A stretch of 64,000 bases of DNA from positions 46,309 to 110,308 of the forward strand of contig CAMFSU010000039.1 of NCBI GenBank assembly GCA_945983355.1, read 5' to 3'. The stretch's first letter is position 1; every line of letters starts with the position of its first letter. This DNA is from an uncultured Clostridia bacterium. GTDB taxonomy: Bacteria; Bacillota; Clostridia; Oscillospirales; Acutalibacteraceae. Made by a program: the position numbers and the translations under genes. Below, one piece after another: positions 8,227-17,268 of the stretch. Under the pieces are notes generated by a model. It was not told the origin of the DNA, did not search any database, and was given only the letters and a program-made list of their open reading frames with translations.

Positions 8227-9696
8227 TTATGAAATTTTTACTGTAATATTTTTTTCGGTGATTTCGTAATCAAATGTCCAATCACTATGGGTTTCACTCT
8301 TAGAACCGCTTTGGGTATCAAGTGTATAACCATCACCTAAAAACAAGGATGCATAAGCACCTGATACTACCGCTTCAGCTTCATCGTCAGTAACCTTAGC
8401 CCTATTAACAGTTATAACGATTTCGTCTATATAACCATAATCGTCTTTGGTAAGTGCTGCTTCTATTATGCCGCCCTTTGAATTTTTGTATTCAAGTACT
8501 GCGCCATCAACACCGCTTGCAACCTCTTGCACAGTAAAGTTGGCTTTTTCAGCATAATAATTTAAGTTTTCATAAAATGTGGCATAATTTACATCTACGG
8601 TATCCGTTACTCCACCCATAACAGCAGGTAAACGGCCGGGGCCACCAAATGAACTCTCGCTTAAAATGAACGCACCAACGATACCGCCAAGGATAATGCC
8701 GCCAAGCACTACCAAACCTGCAACTATTGCAAGCACCCAGATAAGCCATTTCTTTGACTTGGTGCTAACGGGCTTAATTGCTTTAAGCTTTCTTGCCAAA
8801 ACGGTGCAGTCGAAAATGAGCGTGTTTTCTTCATCGTTAAATTCATAATCGCACTCGTTAAGAATATCAGCAAATCTTAAAGCGTTTTCAAGCTTTACTA
8901 TATCCTGTTCGGCAAGACCTTCATTTGCTTCCTTAAGCATTTGTGCCTTAATGTTTTCAAGCTGTGCACTGTCACCGCTTTGAAGCATTACAGCATCGGT
9001 ATGAATTTGTGTCTTGTAATTTGCCTTTGCTGTAATAGCAGCAGGGGTTTTATTTTCATCCAATGTATGCTCGGTTTCCCATTTAAGATATTTAACAGGT
9101 AAGAACCAAGCAAAAATACCGCAAGTAACGGTTGTTAAAAGTCCCCAAAGCAATTCTTTAAGGAATAAGTCGCCAATAGTGCCGTCAAAGGTTAAACGGC
9201 GCGAGTCAACAACTGTGTGCTGTGTCCACCAGCACTTCATAATAATGCTTGACCAAGCAATACCAACAAATGGTACCATTGTTGCAAGGTATGATAAAAT
9301 TCTTGTTACAAAATAATCGCCGACAGTACCGTCAAAATAGCTGTTGTTGTCGGGCTCGCCTTCAAAGAAGGTGCGTTCACTAAACCATTGCTTTAACCTT
9401 ACATCAAGCCAAAAAACATAAATACCGCAGGTAACCCAGCTTAAAAGAAGCCAAATTATGTATTTAACGAAAAGGTCACCGCCCTTGCCGTCAAAGCGCA
9501 TACGCTTGCCTGAAATTACGGTGTGTGAGCAAAGCCACTTGTGAAACCAACATTTAAGCCAAGGATATGCAATGCCGAAGGTGGCTGACGTGCCAAGCGA
9601 AACTGCAATGTTGCGGATAATATATCCCCAATAACCGCCGTCATAGTACGAGCCGTCTTCGCCAACAATAATATTATTTGTATTTTCGTTTGCCAT
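8227..9696 (-). CDS. DUF898 (YjgN-like) repeat membrane protein
   Basis: 489 residues. The first 220 residues contain several copies of one unit: 'RMRFDGKGGDLFVKYIIW', 'NSYFDGTVGDYFVTRILSY' and 'RLTFDGTIGDLFLKELLWG'. Each is followed by a hydrophobic pair of segments and a '(H/R)TxxxSxRxxFDG'-like strand. This 'FDG-x-x-G-D/E-L-F' pattern is that of DUF898/YjgN membrane proteins, whose function is unknown. A cytoplasmic linker, a single membrane helix (about 325-350) and a C-terminal outside domain of about 130 residues follow. It is a single gene with a TTGAAA-N17-TATATT promoter. The family is likely; the function is unknown. Confidence 0.72.
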   Translation of the reverse strand: MANENTNNIIVGEDGSYYDGGYWGYIIRNIAVSLGTSATFGIAYPWLKCWFHKWLCSHTVISGKRMRFDGKGGDLFVKYIIWLLLSWVTCGIYVFWLDVRLKQWFSERTFFEGEPDNNSYFDGTVGDYFVTRILSYLATMVPFVGIAWSSIIMKCWWTQHTVVDSRRLTFDGTIGDLFLKELLWGLLTTVTCGIFAWFLPVKYLKWETEHTLDENKTPAAITAKANYKTQIHTDAVMLQSGDSAQLENIKAQMLKEANEGLAEQDIVKLENALRFADILNECDYEFNDEENTLIFDCTVLARKLKAIKPVSTKSKKWLIWVLAIVAGLVVLGGIILGGIVGAFILSESSFGGPGRLPAVMGGVTDTVDVNYATFYENLNYYAEKANFTVQEVASGVDGAVLEYKNSKGGIIEAALTKDDYGYIDEIVITVNRAKVTDDEAEAVVSGAYASLFLGDGYTLDTQSGSKSETHSDWTFDYEITEKNITVKIS

Positions 9697-9727
9697 TGCC
9701 TAAACCTCCTAAAAATATTCTATTCTA

Positions 9728-9756
9728 AATATACTACAAAAATGTATAAATTTCAA
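9728..9756 (-). promoter_or_regulatory. Promoter of DUF898-type gene
   Basis: Minus strand TTGAAA (9756-9751), 17-nt spacer, TATATT (9733-9728); AGGAGG follows ahead of the start. Confidence 0.65.
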
Positions 9757-9773
9757 CATTAAAAATGCATAAA

Positions 9774-9804
9774 AAAGAAGGCATTTTTTAGATGCCTTCT
9801 TTAA
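9774..9804 (-). terminator. Terminator of AGCS symporter gene
   Basis: Stem AAAGAAGGCAT (9774-9784) with ATGCCTTCTTT (9792-9802), with a T-run beyond it on the minus strand. Confidence 0.85.
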
Positions 9805-9813
9805 ATATACGAT

Positions 9814-11337
9814 TTAATTTTCTGCATTATCCTTAAAATTCAGAATTGGTGCTTCATTCTTGCCCTTAATATTTCTGTTTATGTAATTCTTTGTAATTTT
9901 AATAACCATAGGCAACATAACCAGAACGCCGATAAGGTTGGGTATCATCATAAGACCGTTGAAGGTGTCGGAAATATCCCAAGCAAGAGAAGAGGTAAGC
10001 ACTGCGCCAAAAATAACCGTAATAACGTGAATAATACGGAAAATGAATGTTGTTTTTGCGCCAAAAAGGTATTCCCACGCTTTTGAACCATAATGCGACC
10101 AACCAAGAACGGTGGTAAACGCAAAGAGGAACATTGCAATAGCAATAAACTTTTGACCGATATCGCCCCAAGGGAATACAGCGTTAAATGCGCCGCCAAC
10201 CAAGGTTGCATCGGTAAGACCTACGGCAAGCTCGCCTGTTTCGATGTTGAATACACCTGTTGTAAGACCGCCAGAGGTAAGCACAACCAAAGCGGTCATT
10301 GTGCAAACAACCATTGTGTCGGCAAAAACTTCGAATATGCCCCACATACCCTGCTTAACGGGTTCTTTAATATTAGAATTAGAGTGTACCATAACAGATG
10401 AACCAAGACCTGCTTCGTTTGAGAAAACACCGCGCTTAAAGCCGTTGGTCATAGCAACTATAACACCGCCGATACCACCGCCAACAAATGCTTCGGGCTT
10501 AAATGCGTTTACAAAAATTGCCTTGAAGGCAGGAATGATAGCGTTGTAGTTAACACCAATAATTACAAGTGAGCCCAAAACGAAAAGCACAACCATAAAG
10601 GGCACGATTTTTTCAGCAACCGATGCAATTCTTTTAAGACCGCCCAAGGTGATAAGTGCGGTAAGCGCCATAATAACAACACCAATGAGGATGTTGTAAA
10701 GCGAAACATCGCCAAACACATTTATAGAAGAAAGCGCGTTAACATCAAAAGCAACTGCAACATTGGCAACAATTTTGTTTACCTGACCCATTGAACCGAT
10801 ACCGAAGGATGCAAGCATTGTAAAAATACAGAAAAGCACAGCCAAAACCTTGCCAATCCATTTGCAACCCTTTTTACCGCCAAGACCATCGGCAAGATAG
10901 TACATAGCACCGCCCGACCATTCGTCGTTAGCATTTTTGCGGCGGAAATACATACCCAAAACATTTTCGGCATAGTTTGTCATCATACCGAAGAATGCGG
11001 CAACCCACATCCAGAAAACTGCACCTGCACCGCCGACACAAATTGCCGCAGCAACGCCGGCAATGTTGCCTGTACCAACAGTTGCGGCAAGGGCTGTACA
11101 AAGCGCCTGAAACGGCGAAATTGCACCCTTTTCCTTTGCGTGACCGATAACGTCCTTTTTAAAAAGACTGCCGATAGTGTTTTTCCACCAGTGACCAATA
11201 TGTGTAACCTGGAAAAACTTTGTGCACAAGGTAACAATAATACCTGTACCGATGAGTAGTGCCAAGCCAAAAATTCCCCAAACGACGCCGTTAATTTCGC
11301 CGTTGACTGCTTCAACACCCTTTAAAAACTGTTCCAT
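9814..11337 (-). CDS. Sodium:amino acid (alanine/glycine) symporter, AGCS family
   Basis: 507 residues with about eleven membrane segments. The conserved AGCS stretches are 'GTGNIAGVAAAICVGGAGAVFW', split here as 'TGNIAGVAA' and 'GGAGAVFWMW', plus 'SNEAGLGSS' and 'LGWSHYGSKAWEYLFG'. The family imports alanine or glycine with sodium. The leader carries a glycine riboswitch aptamer followed by an intrinsic terminator, so glycine is the most likely substrate. Transcription would rise when glycine is high, matching use of glycine as nitrogen or carbon source beside glutamate dehydrogenase. Start chosen at the ATG after AAAAGGGAG. Confidence 0.93.
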   Translation of the reverse strand: MEQFLKGVEAVNGEINGVVWGIFGLALLIGTGIIVTLCTKFFQVTHIGHWWKNTIGSLFKKDVIGHAKEKGAISPFQALCTALAATVGTGNIAGVAAAICVGGAGAVFWMWVAAFFGMMTNYAENVLGMYFRRKNANDEWSGGAMYYLADGLGGKKGCKWIGKVLAVLFCIFTMLASFGIGSMGQVNKIVANVAVAFDVNALSSINVFGDVSLYNILIGVVIMALTALITLGGLKRIASVAEKIVPFMVVLFVLGSLVIIGVNYNAIIPAFKAIFVNAFKPEAFVGGGIGGVIVAMTNGFKRGVFSNEAGLGSSVMVHSNSNIKEPVKQGMWGIFEVFADTMVVCTMTALVVLTSGGLTTGVFNIETGELAVGLTDATLVGGAFNAVFPWGDIGQKFIAIAMFLFAFTTVLGWSHYGSKAWEYLFGAKTTFIFRIIHVITVIFGAVLTSSLAWDISDTFNGLMMIPNLIGVLVMLPMVIKITKNYINRNIKGKNEAPILNFKDNAEN

Positions 11338-11350
11338 TTAAAAAACTCCC

Positions 11351-11387
11351 TTTTAAAAAATAAAGCCGAACTGAAAAACAGTTCGGC
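11351..11387 (-). terminator. Riboswitch expression-platform terminator
   Basis: The 9-bp stem GCCGAACTG/CAGTTCGGC (11365-11387) is followed on the minus strand by a T-rich run, between the glycine aptamer and the symporter ribosome site. Confidence 0.85.
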
Positions 11388-11407
11388 AAAAGTACAAAAA
11401 AGAAAAA

Positions 11408-11495
11408 ATCAACCTTTGTCCTTTTGCCTGAGAGATTAGCGGTTAAAAACCGCCTTGCCCCTTCGGCATCTGATTTAACAGAATTCTCCAAAGTG
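11408..11495 (-). ncRNA. Glycine riboswitch (single aptamer)
   Basis: The minus strand carries the conserved glycine-aptamer core: GGAGA, then 'GCCGAAGGGGCAA', a variable hairpin (GGCGG...CCGC), then 'CTCTCAGGCAAAAGGAC' and a P1 closing stem CTTTG/CAAAG. Only one aptamer is visible; many glycine switches are tandem. It sits between a TTGAAA-N16-TATACT promoter and a terminator upstream of the AGCS symporter, so it most likely turns the gene on when glycine binds. Confidence 0.92.
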
Positions 11496-11556
11496 CTATC
11501 AGTTCACAGTCGTTTATACTTCTGCAAACCTCACATAGCTTATTCAGTTCCCAATA

Positions 11557-11584
11557 AGTATAACACATATTTTACAAATTTCAA
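11557..11584 (-). promoter_or_regulatory. Promoter of glycine riboswitch-symporter unit
   Basis: Minus strand TTGAAA (11584-11579), 16-nt spacer, TATACT (11562-11557). Confidence 0.7.
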
Positions 11585-11604
11585 CACTTTTTTAAAATTT
11601 TTTA

Positions 11605-11633
11605 TTGACATATAAAAAATTTGGTAGTATTCT
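11605..11633 (+). promoter_or_regulatory. Promoter of gdhA
   Basis: TTGACA (11605-11610), 17-nt spacer, TATTCT (11628-11633); AAGGAG follows ahead of the start. Confidence 0.8.
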
Positions 11634-11676
11634 TAAAAAATAATAAATATATATATTAAGAAAAGGAGATACATAT

Positions 11677-13029
11677 ATGCTTAAATCAGAATACCTTAAA
11701 AAAGTATATGCCGATGTTGAAGCACGCAACCCCGGCGAAAAAGAGTTCCACCAAACAGTTTATGAAGTTTTATCTTCTATTGAACCTGTTGTAGAATCTA
11801 ACCCCGAATATGAAAAGTGGGGCATTATTGAAAGAATGGTTGAACCCGAAAGACAAATTATGTTCCGCGTTTCTTGGGTTGACGATAACGGCAAGGTGCA
11901 CGTAAACCGTGGCTTCCGCGTTCAGTTTAACTCTGCTATCGGTCCTTACAAGGGCGGTCTTCGTTTCCACCCAACAGTAAATGCCAGCATTATTAAGTTC
12001 CTCGGTTTTGAACAAACCTTTAAAAACTCTCTTACCAGTCTTCCTATGGGCGGCGGTAAGGGCGGCAGCGACTTTGACCCCCGCGGCAGAAGTGACGGCG
12101 AAATTATGCGTTTCTGCCAAAGCTTTATGACCGAGCTTTCAAAGCATATCGGTGCTAATTTAGACGTTCCCGCAGGTGACCTTGGCGTTGGTGCTCGCGA
12201 AATTGGTTATCTTTACGGTCAATACAAGCGCCTTCGCAACGAATTTACAGGCGTTTTAACAGGTAAGGGCCTTGCTTACGGCGGTTCTCTTATCCGCCCC
12301 GAAGCTACCGGCTTTGGCGCTGTTTATTATGTTGACGAAATGCTTAAATCCTTTGGCGATACTATTAAAGGCAAAACCTTTGCTGTTTCGGGCTTTGGTA
12401 ATGTTGCTTGGGGTACCGTTAAAAAGATTACCGAGCTTGGCGGTAAGGTTGTTACAATTTCAGGTCCTGACGGTTATGTTTACGACGAAGACGGTATCAA
12501 CACCGATGAAAAGATTGAATTTATGCTTTCAATGCGTTCTTCCGGTCACGACAAGGTTAAGGATTATGCTGACAAATTCGGCGTTCCTTACTTTGAAGGT
12601 CAAAAGCCATGGGGTGTAAAGGTTGACATTGTTATGCCTTGCGCTACCCAAAACGAAGTTGACGTTAAAGAAGCTGAACAAATCATTGCTAACGGCGTTA
12701 AATATTATGTAGAGGTTTCAAATATGCCTTCTACCAACGAAGCAATCGCACTCTTCAAAGAAAACGGTGTTATTGTTGCTCCTTCAAAAGCAGTTAATGC
12801 CGGCGGCGTTGCAGTTTCAGGCCTTGAAATGAGCCAAAACTCAATGCGTTACAGCTGGACCGCTGAAGAAGTTGACGCTAAATTAAAGCAAATTATGAAG
12901 AACATCTACAGCGCTTCTTTGGATGCTGCTGAAAGATACGGTATGAAGGGCGATCTCGTTGCAGGCGCAAATATTGCCGGCTTTGAAAAGGTTGCAAACG
13001 CTATGCTCGCACAAGGCGTTGCGTACTAA
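11677..13029 (+). CDS. gdhA: Glutamate dehydrogenase (hexameric, NADP type)
   Basis: 450 residues, the usual length of the small hexameric class. It interconverts 2-oxoglutarate plus ammonium and glutamate. Visible motifs: 'GPYKGGLRFHP' with the substrate lysine, the active-site 'LPMGGGKGGSDFDPRGRSD', 'PAGDLGVGAREIGYLYGQYK' and the Rossmann glycine motif 'VSGFGNVAWG'. The start follows a good AAGGAG site and a consensus promoter. It is a single gene, divergent from the glycine-controlled symporter. The codons look optimised (mostly GGT, GTT, CTT), as in highly expressed genes. NADP preference is inferred from overall family resemblance. Confidence 0.95.
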   Translation: MLKSEYLKKVYADVEARNPGEKEFHQTVYEVLSSIEPVVESNPEYEKWGIIERMVEPERQIMFRVSWVDDNGKVHVNRGFRVQFNSAIGPYKGGLRFHPTVNASIIKFLGFEQTFKNSLTSLPMGGGKGGSDFDPRGRSDGEIMRFCQSFMTELSKHIGANLDVPAGDLGVGAREIGYLYGQYKRLRNEFTGVLTGKGLAYGGSLIRPEATGFGAVYYVDEMLKSFGDTIKGKTFAVSGFGNVAWGTVKKITELGGKVVTISGPDGYVYDEDGINTDEKIEFMLSMRSSGHDKVKDYADKFGVPYFEGQKPWGVKVDIVMPCATQNEVDVKEAEQIIANGVKYYVEVSNMPSTNEAIALFKENGVIVAPSKAVNAGGVAVSGLEMSQNSMRYSWTAEEVDAKLKQIMKNIYSASLDAAERYGMKGDLVAGANIAGFEKVANAMLAQGVAY

Positions 13030-13057
13030 TTCGTAATTCATAATGCGTAATGCGTAA
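13029..13057. repeat. Short GCGTAAT-type intergenic repeat
   Basis: Directly after the gdhA stop, 'TAATTCGTAATTCATAATG' and two copies of TGCGTAAT form a low-complexity repeat. A second low-complexity run of TTCACT units (13121-13149) lies before the next terminator. Such sequences tend to be dispersed in related genomes; no coding role is seen. Confidence 0.4.
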
Positions 13058-13058
13058 T

Positions 13059-13092
13059 TAACGCACTCAACGAAAGTTGGGTGCGTTTTTTA
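13059..13092 (+). terminator. Terminator of gdhA
   Basis: 11-bp stem ACGCACTCAAC / GTTGGGTGCGT with GAAA loop, then TTTTTTAT. Confidence 0.92.
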
Positions 13093-13148
13093 TATCCGTC
13101 GGCTTGCCGACACCTTACCTCTTCACTATTCACTTTTCACTCTTCACT

Positions 13149-13176
13149 AAAAAAGCACCCCGCAGGGTGCTTTTTG
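13149..13176 (-). terminator. Terminator of LTA-synthase-like gene
   Basis: Stem AAAAGCACCC/GGGTGCTTTT, T-run on both sides, just past the stop of the sulfatase-family gene. Confidence 0.85.
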
Positions 13177-13178
13177 TT

Positions 13179-15236
13179 TTACTGATTATTTATGCTTTCC
13201 ATTGCGAAGCGATAAAAGTCCTCGTTCATAATGTCAAGCGATACTGTATAGCGTGATTTTGTCACAGCAATGCAATAGTCCAAATGCTCCTTACGGTTGG
13301 CCTCGGGCATATTGTTTGCTGTCTCTAACCACTCGGCCTTGCCTGTTTGAGCATTATATTTTACAAACTTTGTCACAAAACTTTTGTTATAAAGCATTGC
13401 TATGGGTGTGTTTTCTGAAAAAATGTCAGTGCCGGGTAAAAGGCGTGAATCATATTCCATACCGAAAAGGTTTAACACAGTCGGTAAAATATCAACATTG
13501 CAGCAAGGGTCGTCAACCTTGACAGTTTCCATGCCTGCGCAGTACATTATACAGGTTGATTTAAACTTTTCAAAGTCTTGTTCAACCGATTTACCCGCAA
13601 GCGAATTAAGATGATTATCCGCCAAATAGTAAGGATAATGGTCACCGATAATAACTATCATTGTTTTATCAAGCTTGCCCGCCGCTTCTAACCTTTCAAG
13701 CAAATAGGTCATTGCCTTTTCAAGCTCGTAATTAGCGGAAAGATAATATTTAGCGCCCATTGTTAATTCACGTTCGCCCAAAAGTTCGTTTACCGTTTGA
13801 TAATTTTTAACAGCAATGGGGTTAGCGGTAGAATATGGGCCGTGACCCGAGAAGGTCATATAATAAGCGTGAAACCTATCTTGGTTTATATAGTCGTCAA
13901 TAGACTGCTCCATCATTTCGAGGTCGGACGACGGCCACGAGGTTGTAAAGGTCATGCCGTTTGCGCCGCCCATAAAGCGAAGACTTGAATAACCAAGGTT
14001 TTTATGTGTGCGGTTGCGTTGATAATAATATCCCCTAAAATTATGGAAAGCGTGGGTTTTAACCCCAATGCCTTCAAACATATTGCCAAGCGCAAACGGA
14101 ACCAACTTGTTTTGTGACTGCACAAAGCTGACCGCTGATGAGTTGGCGTTTGCAATGCGCGAAACATCAGGCCAAAGGCCTGTCATAAAGGCATATTCAC
14201 CGTTTGTGGTGGTGTTTTTGTAGGAATTATAGAAATTGTTAAGCACAATGCCGCCCTGACTCATTTTATAAAGGGTGGGGGTAACAACAGGGTCAATGGC
14301 ATAATTTGAAAATGCCTCGGCACAGATGTAAATAAGGTTATAATCTTTAAGTGCGCCTGTGTATTCGTTTTTGTTTGTGCCGTTAAGGGACGCAAAATAA
14401 TCGCAAAGCTGTTGCTTGCCGCTATCATTAGTGGTGCCCTTTAATGCGGCAAAGTCAAGCCCTTCAATTACATTTGGTGTGGTATCAATCGAGGGCTCCT
14501 CAGGTGCATCGGGAATAACAATAGTCGGTTTTTCTTCTGCACCGCCGCCAAAGAATTTGTGCCCAAGCTCAACAAGTGAATTTGTTAAAACACCCAAACG
14601 GTCAGATGCGGTATCGGTATCGATATAGCTTGAGGTATAGGCATAATAGGGTGAATAGTCGCCTTTGCCGAAAGGCAAAAGAAGTGCCACTGCCAAAAGC
14701 CACAAAATAACTGTTTTTACAAGAGATACAATGTGCATTTTCCAGTTAAAACCATCAAACAGCTTTTTGGGGGCGCAGTAACAATAAACTGCAACCGCAA
14801 CAACAGGCAAAAGGCAAAGCAATATCCAACCGATAGAATCCTTTATAGTGTCCCACAGTGCCCAGCCGAAATCCTCCATAGCGTCGGCGCCAAGTCCCAT
14901 CATCGAAACTGAGAAAAGCGAGCCGAAAATGCGGTAATATACAAGCTGACTTACATAAAAGGCAAAGGGAAGCACCATTACGACAGGGGTTAAAATGCGG
15001 TTTAACTTTTGCTTAAACCAACCTGTAAGTGTGGCTAAAAACATTGCCACAGCAGGTAAGAAAAGCAAAAAGTAAAAGGTCATATCCTTAAAGCCGATTT
15101 GTGTGCGAAGCAAAAGCTCCCAATATAAAAGCGCCACAAAATAAATTGCGGCATAGCGAAATGTTGCAATAAGCTGTTCTTTAATTTCCTTAGTCGGTTT
15201 AAGGCGAACTAAATAGCTGATTAGTAATCCTCTCAT
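13179..15236 (-). CDS. LTA synthase-like membrane sulfatase
   Basis: 685 residues. Five hydrophobic segments fill about residues 25-205, followed by a linker and an alkaline-phosphatase/sulfatase fold outside the cell. Visible motifs are 'NLIYICAEAFSNYAID' (metal ligand Glu), 'NTTTNGEYAFMTGLWP' with the threonine that forms the glycerol-phosphate intermediate in LtaS, and 'IIGDHYPYY' with the Asp-His metal ligands. This layout is that of LtaS-type enzymes, which move phosphoglycerol from phosphatidylglycerol to teichoic acid or other acceptors. The exact acceptor is not certain. Single gene with a TTGATT-N17-TATAAT promoter. Confidence 0.88.
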   Translation of the reverse strand: MRGLLISYLVRLKPTKEIKEQLIATFRYAAIYFVALLYWELLLRTQIGFKDMTFYFLLFLPAVAMFLATLTGWFKQKLNRILTPVVMVLPFAFYVSQLVYYRIFGSLFSVSMMGLGADAMEDFGWALWDTIKDSIGWILLCLLPVVAVAVYCYCAPKKLFDGFNWKMHIVSLVKTVILWLLAVALLLPFGKGDYSPYYAYTSSYIDTDTASDRLGVLTNSLVELGHKFFGGGAEEKPTIVIPDAPEEPSIDTTPNVIEGLDFAALKGTTNDSGKQQLCDYFASLNGTNKNEYTGALKDYNLIYICAEAFSNYAIDPVVTPTLYKMSQGGIVLNNFYNSYKNTTTNGEYAFMTGLWPDVSRIANANSSAVSFVQSQNKLVPFALGNMFEGIGVKTHAFHNFRGYYYQRNRTHKNLGYSSLRFMGGANGMTFTTSWPSSDLEMMEQSIDDYINQDRFHAYYMTFSGHGPYSTANPIAVKNYQTVNELLGERELTMGAKYYLSANYELEKAMTYLLERLEAAGKLDKTMIVIIGDHYPYYLADNHLNSLAGKSVEQDFEKFKSTCIMYCAGMETVKVDDPCCNVDILPTVLNLFGMEYDSRLLPGTDIFSENTPIAMLYNKSFVTKFVKYNAQTGKAEWLETANNMPEANRKEHLDYCIAVTKSRYTVSLDIMNEDFYRFAMESINNQ

Positions 15237-15264
15237 AAAATACTCCTAAAAAATATTCCAAACA

Positions 15265-15293
15265 ATTATAACACCTTTAAATGCAAAAATCAA
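15265..15293 (-). promoter_or_regulatory. Promoter of LTA-synthase-like gene
   Basis: Minus strand TTGATT (15293-15288), 17-nt spacer, TATAAT (15270-15265). Confidence 0.7.
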
Positions 15294-15318
15294 TCAATTT
15301 CGACAATATTCACACCAC

Positions 15319-15347
15319 TTGCCAATTTTATTTAAAAATGGTATAAT
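15319..15347 (+). promoter_or_regulatory. Promoter of FkbM methyltransferase gene
   Basis: TTGCCA (15319-15324), 17-nt spacer, TATAAT (15342-15347). Confidence 0.75.
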
Positions 15348-15371
15348 TCAAAGGTTGAAAGGCGGTTTTTT

Positions 15372-16400
15372 ATGGAACAAGAGCTTTGGCAATATTTAAA
15401 ACAAACCACAAAACCCATTGTGCTTTATGGTATGGGTAACGGCGCGGATAAAATTATAAATGTTTTAAATGAAAAGGGTATTGAATTCAAAGGCGTTTTT
15501 GCAAGTGACGGCTTTGTTAGAAATAAGCTTTTTCACGGGCACAAAATTTCAAGCTATGCCGAACTTAAACAAAAATTCGGCGATATGATTGTGCTTTTGT
15601 GCTTTGGCTCAAGCCTTCCAGATGTTATAGAAAACATCTTAAAAATTTCGGCCGAGCAAGAGCTTTACGCCCCCGAGGTGCCCGTAATTGGCGGCGGACT
15701 TTTTGATTATGACTTTTTACACAAAAATGCTGAAACGCTAAAATGGGTTTATGACCGCTTGGCCGATGATGCCTCCCGCAAAGCCTTTGAAAATATAATT
15801 TATTATAAATTAAGCGGTAAAATAAATTATCTCCTTGAATGTGAGGTTTCACAAGACGAGCCGTATAATTCGTTTTTAAAGTTAAATAAGGACAGCTTTT
15901 TAGACCTTGGCGCTTATAACGGTGACACGGCACTTGATTTTGCGAAGAGATGCCCAAATTATAACAGCATAACCGCGGTCGAGCCCGACAAAAAAACCTT
16001 TAAAAAGCTTTTAAAAAACACCGAACACCTTAAAAATTTCACACCCATAAATGCCTGCATTTCGGATAAATGCGAAACGGTTAATTTTAAAATGCTAGGC
16101 GGTAGAAATTCGGTTTTGGGTGACGGCAAGGATGAAATCGAAGCACTGACAGTCGATTCTTTAAACCTTAACCCCACTTATATTAAAATGGATGTTGAGG
16201 GCCAAGAAGTTGCCGCAATAAATGGCGCGAAGCAAACCATTTTAAACCATAAACCCAAAATGCTAATATCGGCATACCACCGCACCGACGATTTAATAAC
16301 CATTCCAAAAGCGGTTTTTGATATTAGAGATGATTATAAAATCTATATCCGCCACTTTTCATATATTCCCGCTTGGGACACGAATTTTTATTTTATATAA
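15372..16400 (+). CDS. FkbM-family SAM-dependent methyltransferase
   Basis: 342 residues. The first 110 look like a nucleotide-binding fold ('PIVLYGMGNGADKIINVL'). From about residue 175 there is an FkbM methyltransferase domain: SAM motif 'SFLDLGAYNGDTALDF', 'AVEPDKKTFKKL' after strand 2, and the signature 'YIKMDVEGQEVAAINGA'. FkbM proteins usually O-methylate sugars or secondary metabolites. Single gene, own promoter, terminator shared with ribF. The combination of the N-terminal domain with FkbM suggests modification of a surface glycan, which is inference. Confidence 0.85.
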   Translation: MEQELWQYLKQTTKPIVLYGMGNGADKIINVLNEKGIEFKGVFASDGFVRNKLFHGHKISSYAELKQKFGDMIVLLCFGSSLPDVIENILKISAEQELYAPEVPVIGGGLFDYDFLHKNAETLKWVYDRLADDASRKAFENIIYYKLSGKINYLLECEVSQDEPYNSFLKLNKDSFLDLGAYNGDTALDFAKRCPNYNSITAVEPDKKTFKKLLKNTEHLKNFTPINACISDKCETVNFKMLGGRNSVLGDGKDEIEALTVDSLNLNPTYIKMDVEGQEVAAINGAKQTILNHKPKMLISAYHRTDDLITIPKAVFDIRDDYKIYIRHFSYIPAWDTNFYFI

Positions 16401-16403
16401 AAC

Positions 16404-16434
16404 AAAACCTCGACCAAAAGTCGAGGTTTTAATT
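16404..16434. terminator. Bidirectional terminator overlapping ribF stop
   Basis: 11-bp stem AAAACCTCGAC / GTCGAGGTTTT with loop CAAAA. The ribF stop (16429-16431) lies at the edge of the hairpin. Confidence 0.92.
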
Positions 16435-17265
16435 TTCTAAATCCTTTGCAATTTGCTTTTTAAGTTCTTCCAAAGAATTAAATTTCTTTTCATCCCTTAA
16501 AAACTTTATTGGGGTGATTTTAACATTTTTACCGTATAAATCACCCGAAAAGTCTTTGATATATGTTTCGCTTATGACAAAATCGGTTTCATAGGTCGGC
16601 CTAATGCCGATATTAGTTATACCGTCAAAGCTTTTGCCGTCAAACTCCACCTTTGTTTTATAAACACCAAAGCGAAGCTTTACTAAATCTTTTGGGTAAT
16701 TTTGGTTAATAGTGGGAAAACCGATTGTTCTGCCACGCTTATCACCCGACAAAACCTCACCCTCAAAGCAAAACAGCTTATACAAAAATTGATTGGCTTT
16801 TTCAATTTCGCCGTTTTTAAGCAAAGCCCTTATGTATGAAGAAGAAAGGGTTTCGCCATTTTCTAAAAGGTAAGATGGCATAACCTTAAGCTCAATACCG
16901 TTTTTATTACAAAAATCAGCAAGTATATCGGTATTTCCCCCACCGTTTTTACCGAAATGGTAATTGAAACCACAGGAAATATAAAGAGCCCCTATTTCAT
17001 CCTTTAAAAAGCTTAAAAATTGGAGCGGGGCGGTGTTTTTGACCTGATGAAAGTCAAGGGTAACAATTTCATCAAAGCCAAGCTCTTTTAAATATTTACA
17101 CTTATCTTCAAAGGTGTAAATTAGCTCAACATTACCGCTAATAAGCATTTTGGGTGGCATTTCAAAGGTTACAGCCACCTTTTTAAAGCCGTTTGGTAAA
17201 TCACACACACCGCGGTGCGCAAAATGAAGCCCGTCAAAAGTTCCTAAAGCAACTGCGGTTTTCAT
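16429..17265 (-). CDS. ribF: Bifunctional riboflavin kinase / FAD synthetase
   Basis: 278 residues. The N-terminal nucleotidyl-transferase half has 'LGTFDGLHFAHRGV' (the GxFDGxHxGH-like ATP-binding motif) and 'SSSYIRALLKNGEI'. The C-terminal kinase half has 'GDKRGRTIGFPTINQNYP', the flavokinase PTAN-like motif. The enzyme makes FMN from riboflavin and then FAD. It follows truB by three bases and is the last gene of the rimP-nusA-infB operon, as in many Bacillota. Confidence 0.94.
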   Translation of the reverse strand: MKTAVALGTFDGLHFAHRGVCDLPNGFKKVAVTFEMPPKMLISGNVELIYTFEDKCKYLKELGFDEIVTLDFHQVKNTAPLQFLSFLKDEIGALYISCGFNYHFGKNGGGNTDILADFCNKNGIELKVMPSYLLENGETLSSSYIRALLKNGEIEKANQFLYKLFCFEGEVLSGDKRGRTIGFPTINQNYPKDLVKLRFGVYKTKVEFDGKSFDGITNIGIRPTYETDFVISETYIKDFSGDLYGKNVKITPIKFLRDEKKFNSLEELKKQIAKDLEN

Positions 17266-17268
17266 TTT

